In this document: piece after piece, positions 7,386 to 14,988 of the stretch
Position numbering within the stretch: position 1 is the stretch's first letter
Layout of the letters: the number at the start of each line of letters is the position of its first letter
DNA from: CARZYU01 sp964370085
GTDB lineage: Bacteria > Bacillota_I > Bacilli_A > RF39 > UBA660
NCBI GenBank assembly: GCA_964370085.1
Contig: CAYJHI010000027.1
Coordinates: forward strand, 1 to 16,481
Direction of reading: 5' to 3'
Length of the DNA: 16,481 nt
Notes under the pieces: model-generated
What the model was told of the DNA's origin: nothing
The model's input: the letters and a program-made list of their open reading frames with translations, nothing else
Databases searched by the model: none
Position numbers and translations under genes: made by a program

Positions 7386-10365
7386 CAACTTTTACTTTTG
7401 TAGGTGATAACTCTTTTACCATCCTATCAGATGTTATTTTTAACCCTTGTAATATTTCTTTTTTGTGGTCTTTAATATAATTATTTATTTTATCTTCTTC
7501 CATTACATGACCTTCTAACATGGCAGGATTTGGTGTAATTATCGTATCTATTTCAATATCATCAGTAAATACTAATTTCACTTTGAAAATACCGTCCTCT
7601 ATAGTTGCTAATTCTAAGCCTTCATCTTTTTTAAATTTATCTTTAAAAAGTGCTAATTCAGATTTTTTTATTAATAATTCACTTTTTGTGTATTCATCAA
7701 TTCCTAATTTTATCGTATCATCAAAGCATTCTATTTCTTTTTCAATTTCAGTATATCTTTTATTTACTAAATCCGCATATTTATCTAAATCCGCTTTGCC
7801 ATTTTTGATTTCAATGCCATATATTGATTTAATTTCAGAAAGCGTTATTATAAGGTCATTAATATTTGCTCTGCTATTTTCAATAGCACTTGGAAGTAGT
7901 GTGCTATTAATGTTGTTAGAAGTTATACTAATTACTGATTTATCCGTTAGAGTTAATTCTACCTTTGTTTCTTGATTATTAGAAACGTAATAACAAATAT
8001 CTTCGATTTCATTACTAGAATTTTTAATTTGTCCTATTAGTGCCTTAGGCTTACTTAGATTGCTATTCATTTCTTCGATTGCCCACAGTAAAGTGTTTTG
8101 TGGCAATTCATACTCTTTAATATGACTTAATTGTGCTTTAATATAATCATCCTCAGTAGATTCAATACTAATATTATCTTCTACATCTTTTTTTACAATT
8201 AAATCATTTCTATCACTCAAGAGAATATTTTGCAGTTCTATAGATAACTCATTAATATTTATTTCTTTATCAATATCCTTCTCATACTCTTTTAATTCTG
8301 GAAAGAAAATAGTCGCTGCATTTGGTAAAATATCGCCTTTATAAGTAATATCACGTTCTGTTTTACCAAGTGAACTGTGTTTTTTTTCTATAATAATTTT
8401 AGTAGTGAAAAATTTTTCTTCTGAAGCAATAACCCTAATATCAGTTTGATATTTTTTACATAACTTATCAATTTTTTCAATTATATTAAGAGCATCATCT
8501 TTAAACCACTTTCCTATTTCTTCTACTATTACACCATTATCATTAACAGCTTTTATTTTTCTATTACTAACATCAAGCGATAAATGTATAGTCTCTTGCC
8601 ATCTGTTTGCATAGGTATCAACATGCTTTGAGATAATAGATATAGTAGGTTCAAGCCTAACAATATCGCCATTATTGCTTAATCTAAAAGTACTTTTATA
8701 ACCACTAAAGTATTTTTCTAATAGTTCTAAAGAGTTTATAACATCTTTTTGATTTAATAGTAATGCTTTAAATTTCTTCTTATATAAACTGTCCTTTACA
8801 CTTTTAATTCTCATTTCTAAAGGTTCTATCCATTTATCAGATACATACTCTTCTAGATCATTCTCAATCATTGTACTAATATCTCTATAAGTAGTATAAC
8901 CTACTCTAATGCCACTTTGTTTTAGAATATTTCGTAGTGTATCAGATAACTCAATGAATTTTATATTTTCATTCTCTCTATACTTTTTTAACTCAGGAAA
9001 TACTTTAGTTAGAAAATCGTCATCATCTTGATCAATGCCTATCTTTACATTTTCTTTAGTTTGACAAAAATCATAATATTTTGTTTTTTCTAATTGCAAG
9101 AATTTATCGCAGCGAGAAAAGGGATTATCGACTTCGAAAACTGCACCATATCTTTCAAATATATATTCTGCATTATTAATGATATCTAAACATACCTCTT
9201 TTAAATAATCGTCAAGTTCGTGATGATGTAGTGAATAATTATCAGTAACTATGATATTACCATCTCTACTCTTTTCTACAAATATATAAGTTTGTTCTTG
9301 GACGTTTTCTTTTATGGTTGTGGTCAAAATAATACCAATTTGTGGTTTGACAGAAAGATATCCATATTTTTGTTTTAAATAAAACTGATATTTTGTTTGG
9401 CCAAATATTTTGTTTATAAGTTCTTTGGTATACACCTCTTTTGTTTTTATAGGTAAAGAGAGTTTTAAAAATTGTCTTTGATAGGAATCTCTTGTCCTTT
9501 CCAATTTGTTTTTTAAGTCAGAACTCCATTCTCCAGTTAAATAATAATTAATGTCACTATAAACAATTCTCTTAATTTTTTGATAATTAATAGTATCAAC
9601 AGGTACATTTTTTGATTGATTATCAAGCAATTCACTTGCCACAGTCTGTAATACTTCAGGTAATTCATTAACAGCAACTAATAAATTCTTATAATCATAA
9701 TTATCATCATTTAAAGATTGAACATAAAACTTTAAATCAGAAGTTAGTCTAGCCTTAACTAAAGTTTCATTTCCTTTTTGGTCATAAGTTGCAATCTCAT
9801 CAAACAGATTTTTATTTTCACCAAGCGTTAAAAAAGATTTACTCATAAAGTAAGAGTCGTGTCTTAAAGATAAATAATCATCACTTATTGCCGCTATTGG
9901 AATTTTATATTTTTTATAATAATACTCAGCATCTTCTATTATTTTAAGTAAATCTCTTTCTAATTCAAAAGATTTAGAAAACTCTAGAACTTTCTCGTCA
10001 TCATTTTTATATATTAAAATGCCATCTGGTGTTTTTTCAACACTAATTTTGCTTTCATTTGCTCTTGAAAAAGTTAGTCCTAAAACACGAACAATAGGTT
10101 TAATTTTATCAGAATTATAATCTTGTTTTAATTCAATTCTATATTTTACATCACCAAATAACTTCTTCATTTCTTCTTTGGTAATAGAATCGTTAGTTTT
10201 TATTGTCGACAAAAGAGATTTCAACTTATTTTGTTCTCGCCTAGCTTCAAGTTTTTTTCTTAAAGGAGTCGACCACATACCAGAACTATATAAATCTAAT
10301 TCGCTATTAACTTTTTGTTCTAAGTCATATAAATATATATATTGTCTATCATTAGTTTCTTCCAT
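7378..10365 (-). CDS. modular protein of unknown function, three modules plus shared C-terminal domain
   Basis: I do not recognise this 995-aa protein. It has no signal peptide or membrane span and is probably cytosolic. It contains three copies of the roughly 220-residue module: about 15-260, 261-490 and 491-725. Motif A is SGMWSTPLRKKL (28-39), TGEWSSDLKNKL (277-288) and SDKWIEPLEMRI (509-520). Motif B is LKQ...KP.I (79-93), LKQ...KPQI (330-343) and LSN...EPTI (562-575). Motif C is AEYYYKKYKIPI, AEYIFERYGAVF and IDKLCKKYQTDI. Motif D is near 233-245, 471-483 and 705-716. The second module shares YDFC (431-434) with the second module of the 737-aa protein (408-411). Residues 755-990 are the common C-terminal domain (WAIEEMN, SEIKSIYG, ELATIEDGIF). 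The ATG lies five bases after AAGGGAG. It has its own promoter at 10395-10423 and probably carries the 737-aa gene on the same mRNA. The charged, repeated build suggests a binding or scaffold protein, but this is conjecture. Confidence 0.9.
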   Translation of the reverse strand: MEETNDRQYIYLYDLEQKVNSELDLYSSGMWSTPLRKKLEARREQNKLKSLLSTIKTNDSITKEEMKKLFGDVKYRIELKQDYNSDKIKPIVRVLGLTFSRANESKISVEKTPDGILIYKNDDEKVLEFSKSFELERDLLKIIEDAEYYYKKYKIPIAAISDDYLSLRHDSYFMSKSFLTLGENKNLFDEIATYDQKGNETLVKARLTSDLKFYVQSLNDDNYDYKNLLVAVNELPEVLQTVASELLDNQSKNVPVDTINYQKIKRIVYSDINYYLTGEWSSDLKNKLERTRDSYQRQFLKLSLPIKTKEVYTKELINKIFGQTKYQFYLKQKYGYLSVKPQIGIILTTTIKENVQEQTYIFVEKSRDGNIIVTDNYSLHHHELDDYLKEVCLDIINNAEYIFERYGAVFEVDNPFSRCDKFLQLEKTKYYDFCQTKENVKIGIDQDDDDFLTKVFPELKKYRENENIKFIELSDTLRNILKQSGIRVGYTTYRDISTMIENDLEEYVSDKWIEPLEMRIKSVKDSLYKKKFKALLLNQKDVINSLELLEKYFSGYKSTFRLSNNGDIVRLEPTISIISKHVDTYANRWQETIHLSLDVSNRKIKAVNDNGVIVEEIGKWFKDDALNIIEKIDKLCKKYQTDIRVIASEEKFFTTKIIIEKKHSSLGKTERDITYKGDILPNAATIFFPELKEYEKDIDKEININELSIELQNILLSDRNDLIVKKDVEDNISIESTEDDYIKAQLSHIKEYELPQNTLLWAIEEMNSNLSKPKALIGQIKNSSNEIEDICYYVSNNQETKVELTLTDKSVISITSNNINSTLLPSAIENSRANINDLIITLSEIKSIYGIEIKNGKADLDKYADLVNKRYTEIEKEIECFDDTIKLGIDEYTKSELLIKKSELALFKDKFKKDEGLELATIEDGIFKVKLVFTDDIEIDTIITPNPAMLEGHVMEEDKINNYIKDHKKEILQGLKITSDRMVKELSPTKVKVVK
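7396..7614 (-). repeat. 219-bp perfect direct repeat, copy 2 (3' end of 995-aa gene)
   Basis: Second copy of the tract at 5186-5404, covering codons 918-990 here, in the same frame. Identity stops abruptly at both ends: the next codons differ (Leu917 against Phe654, Val991 against Ile728). Confidence 0.97.
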
Positions 10366-10370
10366 GTCTA

Positions 10371-10385
10371 CTCCCTTTTATTTAA
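10371..10385 (-). repeat. shared 15-base leader element, copy in front of 995-aa gene
   Basis: TTAAATAAAAGGGAG on the minus strand, identical to 7371-7385. Here it is purely 5' untranslated sequence and supplies the ribosome-binding site five bases before the ATG. Confidence 0.85.
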
Positions 10386-10394
10386 AGTGCTTAT

Positions 10395-10423
10395 ATTCTA
10401 ATATAAAAAGACATATAAGTCAA
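10395..10423 (-). promoter_or_regulatory. sigma-A-type promoter for the 995-aa and 737-aa genes
   Basis: The -35 box TTGACT (10418-10423) and -10 box TAGAAT (10395-10400) each match consensus at five of six bases, with 17-base spacing. It lies 30 bases before the start codon and immediately after the preceding terminator. Confidence 0.8.
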
Positions 10424-10424
10424 T

Positions 10425-10446
10425 AAAAACACCTAGTTATTAGGTG
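10425..10446 (-). terminator. terminator after the 570-aa gene
   Basis: On the minus strand CACCTA pairs with TAGGTG around a five-base loop, extendable outward by a G-U and A-U pairs, then five T. The TAG stop codon of the gene (10433-10435) is in the 3' arm. The -35 box of the next promoter starts one base after the T run. Confidence 0.8.
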
Positions 10447-12145
10447 CTTTAGTTATCAATTTAGGATTACTATTAGTCGGCGTAAAATTATCAATAAAGT
10501 TTTGTCTATCAACTTGAAAATCACTTAATATTTTACTCTTATTAGTGGTTAAATATAAATCTAAATTACTTTTAGAAAAAGTATTATCATTGGTATTTAT
10601 CAAACTATTTTCGACTGTAATTATTGGCTTTAATTCAATGTCTTCTGTCAATACTAACTCTACATTAAAAATACCATTTTTTAAAGTAACAAAAGAAAGA
10701 CCTTTATCTAAATCAATTCTATCTAATAAAATAGAAGCTTCTTGTTTATTCTCCAAAATACTATCTAGTGAAAGGCTATTGATGTTTAATTCTCCTAAAG
10801 TATCAAAAATCTCTAATTCACTATTGCAATGCTTTAAAGTCTTTTCGGCATAATTAACTAATTCACTCAAATTGATTTTACCTTTTTCAAAAGGAATACG
10901 ATATTTATTGTATAAACGCTTAGTAGTATCTATCACTCTATTAATATGTGATTTATAAATATATAATTCACTATTATACTCTTCTTCTTTATCTGTAATA
11001 TCAATAGTAGTTCCATCTTGATAATTAAAATGAATAGTGGATACTTCTTCGTTTGCACTATAAGTTATATCTTTTAAGATGTCATCATTTGAATTAATTA
11101 TATCTAATAAATTGTTACTAAGTACTTTAGGAAGAGATAGTTGTTTATTTATATAAATCAAAGTGGATAGCAAATTATCTTCGCCATTAACAAAAGATCT
11201 AATATCTTCTACTTGTTGTTCTGAAATATTAGTAGAAGCAGTATCGTTTTCTCCTGTGGTAATAGTTTTTTGATATTCTTTTCTAATCATTTCCTGAAAA
11301 ACAGGATGCAAATCTTCTACTTTGACCATAACAGTGTCACGATAATCAGTATTTCCTACGAGATATTCAAATAAATTGTTATCATCGTTACTATTTTCAT
11401 TTTCACAAAACAATAAATTTTCTTCTAATTGAAATATAGGACACAAATCTCTTCCTACAGATAGCTTTGTCTTAAATATACCTAAAGTATCTCGGCATTT
11501 GATAGTATCGAACTGTCCTGTGTTCAAATGATCATTTTGTACATGAACTAATGCATTATCACCACTTCCTATATATAAACCAAACTTATTTTTAGCCTCT
11601 ATATATCTTTGAAATACTTCATCTAATTCTTCGCGAAACATAGTAGGTATAAGAGGCATTACCATATTATCTGAAATATTATCTATATACTTATTGTCAC
11701 TTTTAGATATAACAATTGTATTTAATTTATAACCTTTTCTATCAAAAAAACGAATATTTAAATTCAAATTTTCATCATCATATTCCATATAAGATACTAC
11801 TGATTGAGCACCAAAAGACCTATTAATCAGTTTTAAATAAGTAGAAACTTCTTTTTTATCAAAGTGATTAGATATTGTTTTATTCTTTAATATTCTTGAT
11901 AATTTTGAAAAGAAACTACTGGTCCATTCTGTTAATTTCAATTCTTTGGTTTCTTCCTTCAATAATTTGGAAAAAGTCATTAGGCTAATAAATTCTCTAT
12001 TTTGACTGTAATTTACCTTTGAAGATTGTTCCTTTAATAATTCGTGAAGATTATTGCGTAATTTAAGTAAATATGCCTTTCTACCGTAATCAGAATAGTA
12101 GCTATTATATTCGTCTTTTATTTTTTTTAAATCTTTTGTCGTCAT
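10433..12145 (-). CDS. modular protein of unknown function, one module plus shared C-terminal domain
   Basis: A 570-aa protein I do not recognise, the most diverged of three tandem paralogs; no signal peptide or membrane segment. An N-terminal helical stretch rich in Lys and Glu (about 1-65) precedes one divergent module (about 66-300). That module has W74 in TEWTSSFFSKLSRI (motif A), a strand pair near 115-136 (motif B), the helix/strand EAKNKFGLYIG (about 183-193, motif C) and LHPVFQEMI (motif D, about 279-287). The C-terminal domain (about 325-560) shows the family signature LSFVTLKNGIFNVELVLTEDIEL, spread over about 483-505, matching LATIEDGIFKVKLVFTDDIEI of the neighbours. I chose ATG at 12145, five bases after AGAGAGG; the GTG at 12181 lies in the promoter/leader and lacks a ribosome-binding site. 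The gene has its own promoter and terminator and is the only one here ending in TAG. Its function is presumably related to the two downstream paralogs. Confidence 0.88.
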   Translation of the reverse strand: MTTKDLKKIKDEYNSYYSDYGRKAYLLKLRNNLHELLKEQSSKVNYSQNREFISLMTFSKLLKEETKELKLTEWTSSFFSKLSRILKNKTISNHFDKKEVSTYLKLINRSFGAQSVVSYMEYDDENLNLNIRFFDRKGYKLNTIVISKSDNKYIDNISDNMVMPLIPTMFREELDEVFQRYIEAKNKFGLYIGSGDNALVHVQNDHLNTGQFDTIKCRDTLGIFKTKLSVGRDLCPIFQLEENLLFCENENSNDDNNLFEYLVGNTDYRDTVMVKVEDLHPVFQEMIRKEYQKTITTGENDTASTNISEQQVEDIRSFVNGEDNLLSTLIYINKQLSLPKVLSNNLLDIINSNDDILKDITYSANEEVSTIHFNYQDGTTIDITDKEEEYNSELYIYKSHINRVIDTTKRLYNKYRIPFEKGKINLSELVNYAEKTLKHCNSELEIFDTLGELNINSLSLDSILENKQEASILLDRIDLDKGLSFVTLKNGIFNVELVLTEDIELKPIITVENSLINTNDNTFSKSNLDLYLTTNKSKILSDFQVDRQNFIDNFTPTNSNPKLITKAPNN

Positions 12146-12151
12146 AAATGC

Positions 12152-12165
12152 CTCTCTTTTATTTA
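12152..12165 (-). repeat. shared leader element, diverged copy in front of 570-aa gene
   Basis: TAAATAAAAGAGAG on the minus strand differs at one base from the leader elements at 7371-7385 and 10371-10385. It holds the ribosome-binding site. The match suggests the leader was duplicated along with the gene. Confidence 0.6.
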
Positions 12166-12171
12166 TGAAAT

Positions 12172-12200
12172 ATTTTAACACAAAAAATACTTTGTAACAA
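12172..12200 (-). promoter_or_regulatory. sigma-A-type promoter for the 570-aa gene
   Basis: The -35 box TTGTTA (12195-12200) and -10 box TAAAAT (12172-12177) have 17-base spacing, 26 bases before the chosen start. It begins one base after the T run of the preceding terminator. Confidence 0.75.
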
Positions 12201-12201
12201 G

Positions 12202-12222
12202 AAAAAACACTCTATGAGTGTT
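12202..12222 (-). terminator. terminator after the membrane-anchored protein gene
   Basis: AACACTC and GAGTGTT form a 7-bp stem with a three-base loop (12206-12222), followed on the minus strand by TTTT. The first bases of the stem belong to the TAA stop codon of the gene. Confidence 0.85.
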
Positions 12223-12997
12223 ATTGTACTTTTACTATTTTTTCTAAATAATAGTTTTTATTTTCCTCGTCATATGAATAATGTTGTTCAAACTTATCTA
12301 ACTTATCATAATCAGTTTCTAAGTTAAAATCATCAAGTTCAGTATTATCAAGTTTGGTATATACTCTTTCTGTATCATCTTCGTTTGGCATGCTCTTACC
12401 TACTGCAACTGTAATAACTAACTTCTCATCTTTTTCAACCGCAGAGATAATTTTTCTTTCTAATCCAACTGCGTTGATAATCCCAAAAGTTGCATCTGGA
12501 TTTTTCATATAAAAAGCTTGTTCTTCATTGTAAGTAAATAACAGCATGTTACCCATTGTGATATTTTGGTTTGGAACGTTTGAATTTTCTCCAAATAATA
12601 ATCTATTTATTTCTTGAAATTGATCAGCATCTATCACATTAGTATTTGTTGCTAATTGACTTAAGATTAACATTTGTTTTTCTTCTGTAGATAAATTACT
12701 TGTTAGAAGCTCATCTTGACCATACCAAAAAGGTATTTGTGTTTCTTCTGAGTAATAAGTAATCATATACTGTTCAACTAAGTTCTTAACTAAAATACTA
12801 TCAGTTTTTAATTCAACTTCTTCTACTTTAGTAATATTTTCTTCTTCTACCTCTACTTCTTTTTCCTCGCTAGGTAGTAAGAATTCAACATAAGCATAAG
12901 TTCCTACTGCTCCTATTATAAGTCCTAAGACTAAAGATATAATTATACCAACTTTACTCTTTCTAGGTTCTGGTTTGTTTTTATAAAATTCTTCCAT
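12221..12997 (-). CDS. single-pass membrane-anchored protein of unknown function
   Basis: 258 aa. A short basic N terminus (KPEPRKSK) precedes one hydrophobic segment at about 17-41 (GIIISLVLGLIIGAVGTYAY), with no lipobox Cys or obvious signal-peptidase site. This predicts an uncleaved anchor with the N terminus inside and the rest outside the membrane. An acidic Glu/Val linker (44-63) leads to a soluble domain (about 65-258) that I do not recognise; it is rich in acidic and aromatic residues and ends in short strand-like stretches (KLVITVAVG at 192-200, YYLEKIVKV at 249-257). AGGAG lies eight bases before the ATG. The gene stands alone between its own promoter and terminator, just downstream of the rpsB-tsf end of the translation operon. 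Nothing in it links it to translation; it could be an envelope protein. Function unknown. Confidence 0.9.
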   Translation of the reverse strand: MEEFYKNKPEPRKSKVGIIISLVLGLIIGAVGTYAYVEFLLPSEEKEVEVEEENITKVEEVELKTDSILVKNLVEQYMITYYSEETQIPFWYGQDELLTSNLSTEEKQMLILSQLATNTNVIDADQFQEINRLLFGENSNVPNQNITMGNMLLFTYNEEQAFYMKNPDATFGIINAVGLERKIISAVEKDEKLVITVAVGKSMPNEDDTERVYTKLDNTELDDFNLETDYDKLDKFEQHYSYDEENKNYYLEKIVKVQ

Positions 12998-13019
12998 ATT
13001 TTATTCTCCTTATAAATAA

Positions 13020-13048
13020 AATATAGCAAAAATATATTAGATTTACAA
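13020..13048 (-). promoter_or_regulatory. sigma-A-type promoter for the membrane-anchored protein gene
   Basis: The -35 box TTGTAA (13043-13048) and -10 box TATATT (13020-13025) have 17-base spacing. An extended -10 (TGC just before TATATT) strengthens it. It starts one base after the T run of the tsf terminator. Confidence 0.8.
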
Positions 13049-13049
13049 T

Positions 13050-13077
13050 AAAAAAAGAACTTGAATTTCAAGTTCTT
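13050..13077 (-). terminator. terminator of the infC-rpmI-rplT-rpsB-tsf operon
   Basis: AAGAACTTG and CAAGTTCTT form a 9-bp perfect stem with a five-base loop (13055-13077), followed by five more T on the minus strand. It begins 7 bases beyond the tsf stop codon. Confidence 0.92.
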
Positions 13078-13083
13078 TGTCAA

Positions 13084-13956
13084 TTAATTGTTAATTTGTG
13101 CCATTACTTCACTAGCGAAGTCTGACTCTTCTTTTTCAATTCCTTCACCAACTGCGAAACGAATCATCTTAACGATTTCTCCGTTGTTATTAGCGATGAA
13201 TTTACCAACTGTAACACTATCATCTTTAACAAATGGTTGTTCAACTAAACAGATTTCTTTATAGAATTTATTTAATCTTCCTGTTACCATTTTTTCAGCG
13301 ATGTCTGCAGGTTTTCCTTCAGCCATTACTTGTTCTTTAATAACATGTGCTTCTCTTTCAGATACTTCAGCAGGTACTTCATCAATAGTAACACTAGTTG
13401 GATTCATAGCTGCAACATGCATTGCAACGTCTTTAGCAATTTCTTCAGATACATTGTTAATTAACATAAGTGCAGCAATCTTACCACCCATATGTAAGTA
13501 TCCACCAAAAGATGCTGAATCTTCTTTAGTAACGATTTCAAAACGTCTAATACTAATTTTTTCACCGATCTTAGCAGTAATAGCTACTTGCATATCGCTA
13601 ACAGTTTGACCGTTAACTTCTAATGCTAATAACTCTTCTACATTTGCTGAATTATTATTTAAAATGATAGTTGCAACTTCTTCAACAAAAGCTTTAAACT
13701 CTTCATTTTTAGCAACGAAATCTGTTTCAGAATTAACTTCTAAAATAACAGCTTTATTACCATCTATTTTAATTTGACATAAACCTTCAGCAGCAACTCT
13801 ACCTTCTTTTTTAGCAGCTTTAGAAATACCTTTTTCTCTTAGCCAATCAATAGCATTTTCGATATTTCCTTCTGTTTCTTGTAGTGCTTTCTTACAATCA
13901 AGCATTCCTGCTCCAGTTCTTTCTCTTAATGTTTTAACATCATTTGCAGTAAACAT
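13084..13956 (-). CDS. tsf: translation elongation factor Ts
   Basis: Nucleotide exchange factor that releases GDP from EF-Tu, acting in the cytosol. 290 aa, a normal length. The N-terminal UBA-like domain is at about 4-42 (VKTLRERTGAGMLDCKKAL). The core carries the signature TDFVAKNEEF at 78-87, which contacts EF-Tu and displaces the nucleotide-bound magnesium in the family. Two core subdomains follow. AAGGAGG lies eight bases before the ATG, and only 13 bases separate it from the rpsB stop, so rpsB and tsf are co-transcribed, as in most bacteria. A strong terminator follows directly. Confidence 0.98.
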   Translation of the reverse strand: MFTANDVKTLRERTGAGMLDCKKALQETEGNIENAIDWLREKGISKAAKKEGRVAAEGLCQIKIDGNKAVILEVNSETDFVAKNEEFKAFVEEVATIILNNNSANVEELLALEVNGQTVSDMQVAITAKIGEKISIRRFEIVTKEDSASFGGYLHMGGKIAALMLINNVSEEIAKDVAMHVAAMNPTSVTIDEVPAEVSEREAHVIKEQVMAEGKPADIAEKMVTGRLNKFYKEICLVEQPFVKDDSVTVGKFIANNNGEIVKMIRFAVGEGIEKEESDFASEVMAQINN

Positions 13957-13969
13957 ATTTATATCCTCC

Positions 13970-14896
13970 TTAGTTTAGAGCTTCAATTAACTCTTCTTTT
14001 TTCATTTTTGAATAACCTTTAATACCAGCTTCTTTTGCTTTTTCTTTTAATTCAACTAAAGTTAATTCAGTACTTTCAGTTTTTACTTCTTCTTTCACTT
14101 CTTCTACTTTTTCAACTTTAACTTCTTGTTTTGGTTCTTCTTTAACTTCTCTTCTAGGAGCTTTTTCTGTTTTTCTTCCAGCTTTATCATCTTCTGTAAC
14201 ACATTCCATTATTTCATTACCATTAACTTCAGCGATAGCGTTAGTTAATGCACCTATTAATAATTTAACACTTCTTACAGCGTCATCGTTACCAGGAATA
14301 ACAAAATCAACCATATCAGGATCACAGTTAGTGTCAACAACACCAAATACTGGAATACCTAAGATTCTAGCTTCTTTGATTGCGATTTCCTCATTCTTAG
14401 GATCAACAATTACCATTGCATCAGGTATTTTCTTCATATTACGAATACCACGTAAGTTTTTATTTAACTTATCGTATTCTTTTTTGATTCCAATAACTTC
14501 TTTCTTAGGTAATAAATCAAATGTTCCATCTGCTTCCATCTTTTCGATTTGATCTAATCTTCTAATTCTTGTTTTAATTGTTTTAAAGTTAGTTAGAGTT
14601 CCACCTAACCATCTTTCATTAATAAAGAACATATTAGTACGTGTAGCACATTCTTCAACAGCTTCTTGAGCTTGTTTTTTAGTTCCTACATATAAAACTT
14701 GTCCACCGTTTTCAGCGATTGTTTTCATAGCAACATAAGCTTCTTCGATTTTCTTTACTGTCTTTTGTAAATCGATAATATAAATATCATCTCTTGAAGT
14801 GAAGATATATTCCTTCATTTTTGGATTCCATCTTCTTTTTTGGTGACCAAAATGAGCACCAGCTTCTAATAAATAATTCATTGATATAACTGTCAT
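13970..14896 (-). CDS. rpsB: 30S ribosomal protein S2 with C-terminal Rho-N/SAP-like tail
   Basis: Small-subunit protein S2, needed for binding of S1 and mRNA near the platform. The S2 body is residues 1-235 ([19 protein letters not shown] start; [14 protein letters not shown] at 91-104; [15 protein letters not shown] at 192-206). At 308 aa it exceeds the usual 230-260. The excess is a charged Lys/Glu/Val linker (about 236-276) and a helical end at 277-308, [16 protein letters not shown] then [11 protein letters not shown], which resembles the Rho N-terminal/SAP fold, a small nucleic-acid-binding helical unit. L20, encoded just upstream, carries a similar tail. Its ribosome-binding site is unusually poor: only a GA-repeat (GAGAGAGAGA) precedes the ATG, while its neighbours have AGGAGG. 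It is followed closely by tsf. Confidence 0.97.
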   Translation of the reverse strand: MTVISMNYLLEAGAHFGHQKRRWNPKMKEYIFTSRDDIYIIDLQKTVKKIEEAYVAMKTIAENGGQVLYVGTKKQAQEAVEECATRTNMFFINERWLGGTLTNFKTIKTRIRRLDQIEKMEADGTFDLLPKKEVIGIKKEYDKLNKNLRGIRNMKKIPDAMVIVDPKNEEIAIKEARILGIPVFGVVDTNCDPDMVDFVIPGNDDAVRSVKLLIGALTNAIAEVNGNEIMECVTEDDKAGRKTEKAPRREVKEEPKQEVKVEKVEEVKEEVKTESTELTLVELKEKAKEAGIKGYSKMKKEELIEALN

Positions 14897-14988
14897 ATTT
14901 TATTTTCTCTCTCTCTTTCGTTTTTCTTCTACTTATTTCTAAAATCATTCACCTAATAGGCACTTGAGTGATCAATTCATAAGTATGC
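14897..14988 (-). promoter_or_regulatory. rplT-rpsB intergenic region, possible rpsB leader
   Basis: 92 bases with no ORF, no T-tracted terminator and no convincing promoter, so rpsB is probably read through from infC-rpmI-rplT. Short inverted repeats occur on the minus strand around 14949-14973 (CACTCAAGTG, and GCCT/AGGT around ATT), followed by a purine-rich run ending in the GA repeat. In other bacteria S2 represses its own mRNA through a leader; this could be an analogous site, but I see no match to a named leader motif. Confidence 0.3.

Noticed and set aside
936..7975. Plus-strand ORFs at 936-1133, 1545-1787, 4087-4299, 5310-5546, 5982-6350 and 7520-7975
   Set aside because: Each lies wholly inside a recognised or clearly coding minus-strand gene, has no ribosome-binding site, and reads as an antisense shadow. 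The similarity between those at 5310 and 7520 only reflects the 219-bp repeat.
5153..12145. Modular gene cluster as a phage, toxin-antitoxin or insertion-sequence derived island
   Set aside because: No integrase, transposase, tRNA-adjacent direct repeats, antitoxin-sized partner or change in base composition is visible. Only paralog-derived repeats are present.
14897..14988. A separate promoter for rpsB-tsf
   Set aside because: TTGATC is present as a -35-like string, but no acceptable -10 box lies 16-18 bases from it, and there is no terminator after rplT that would require a new start.
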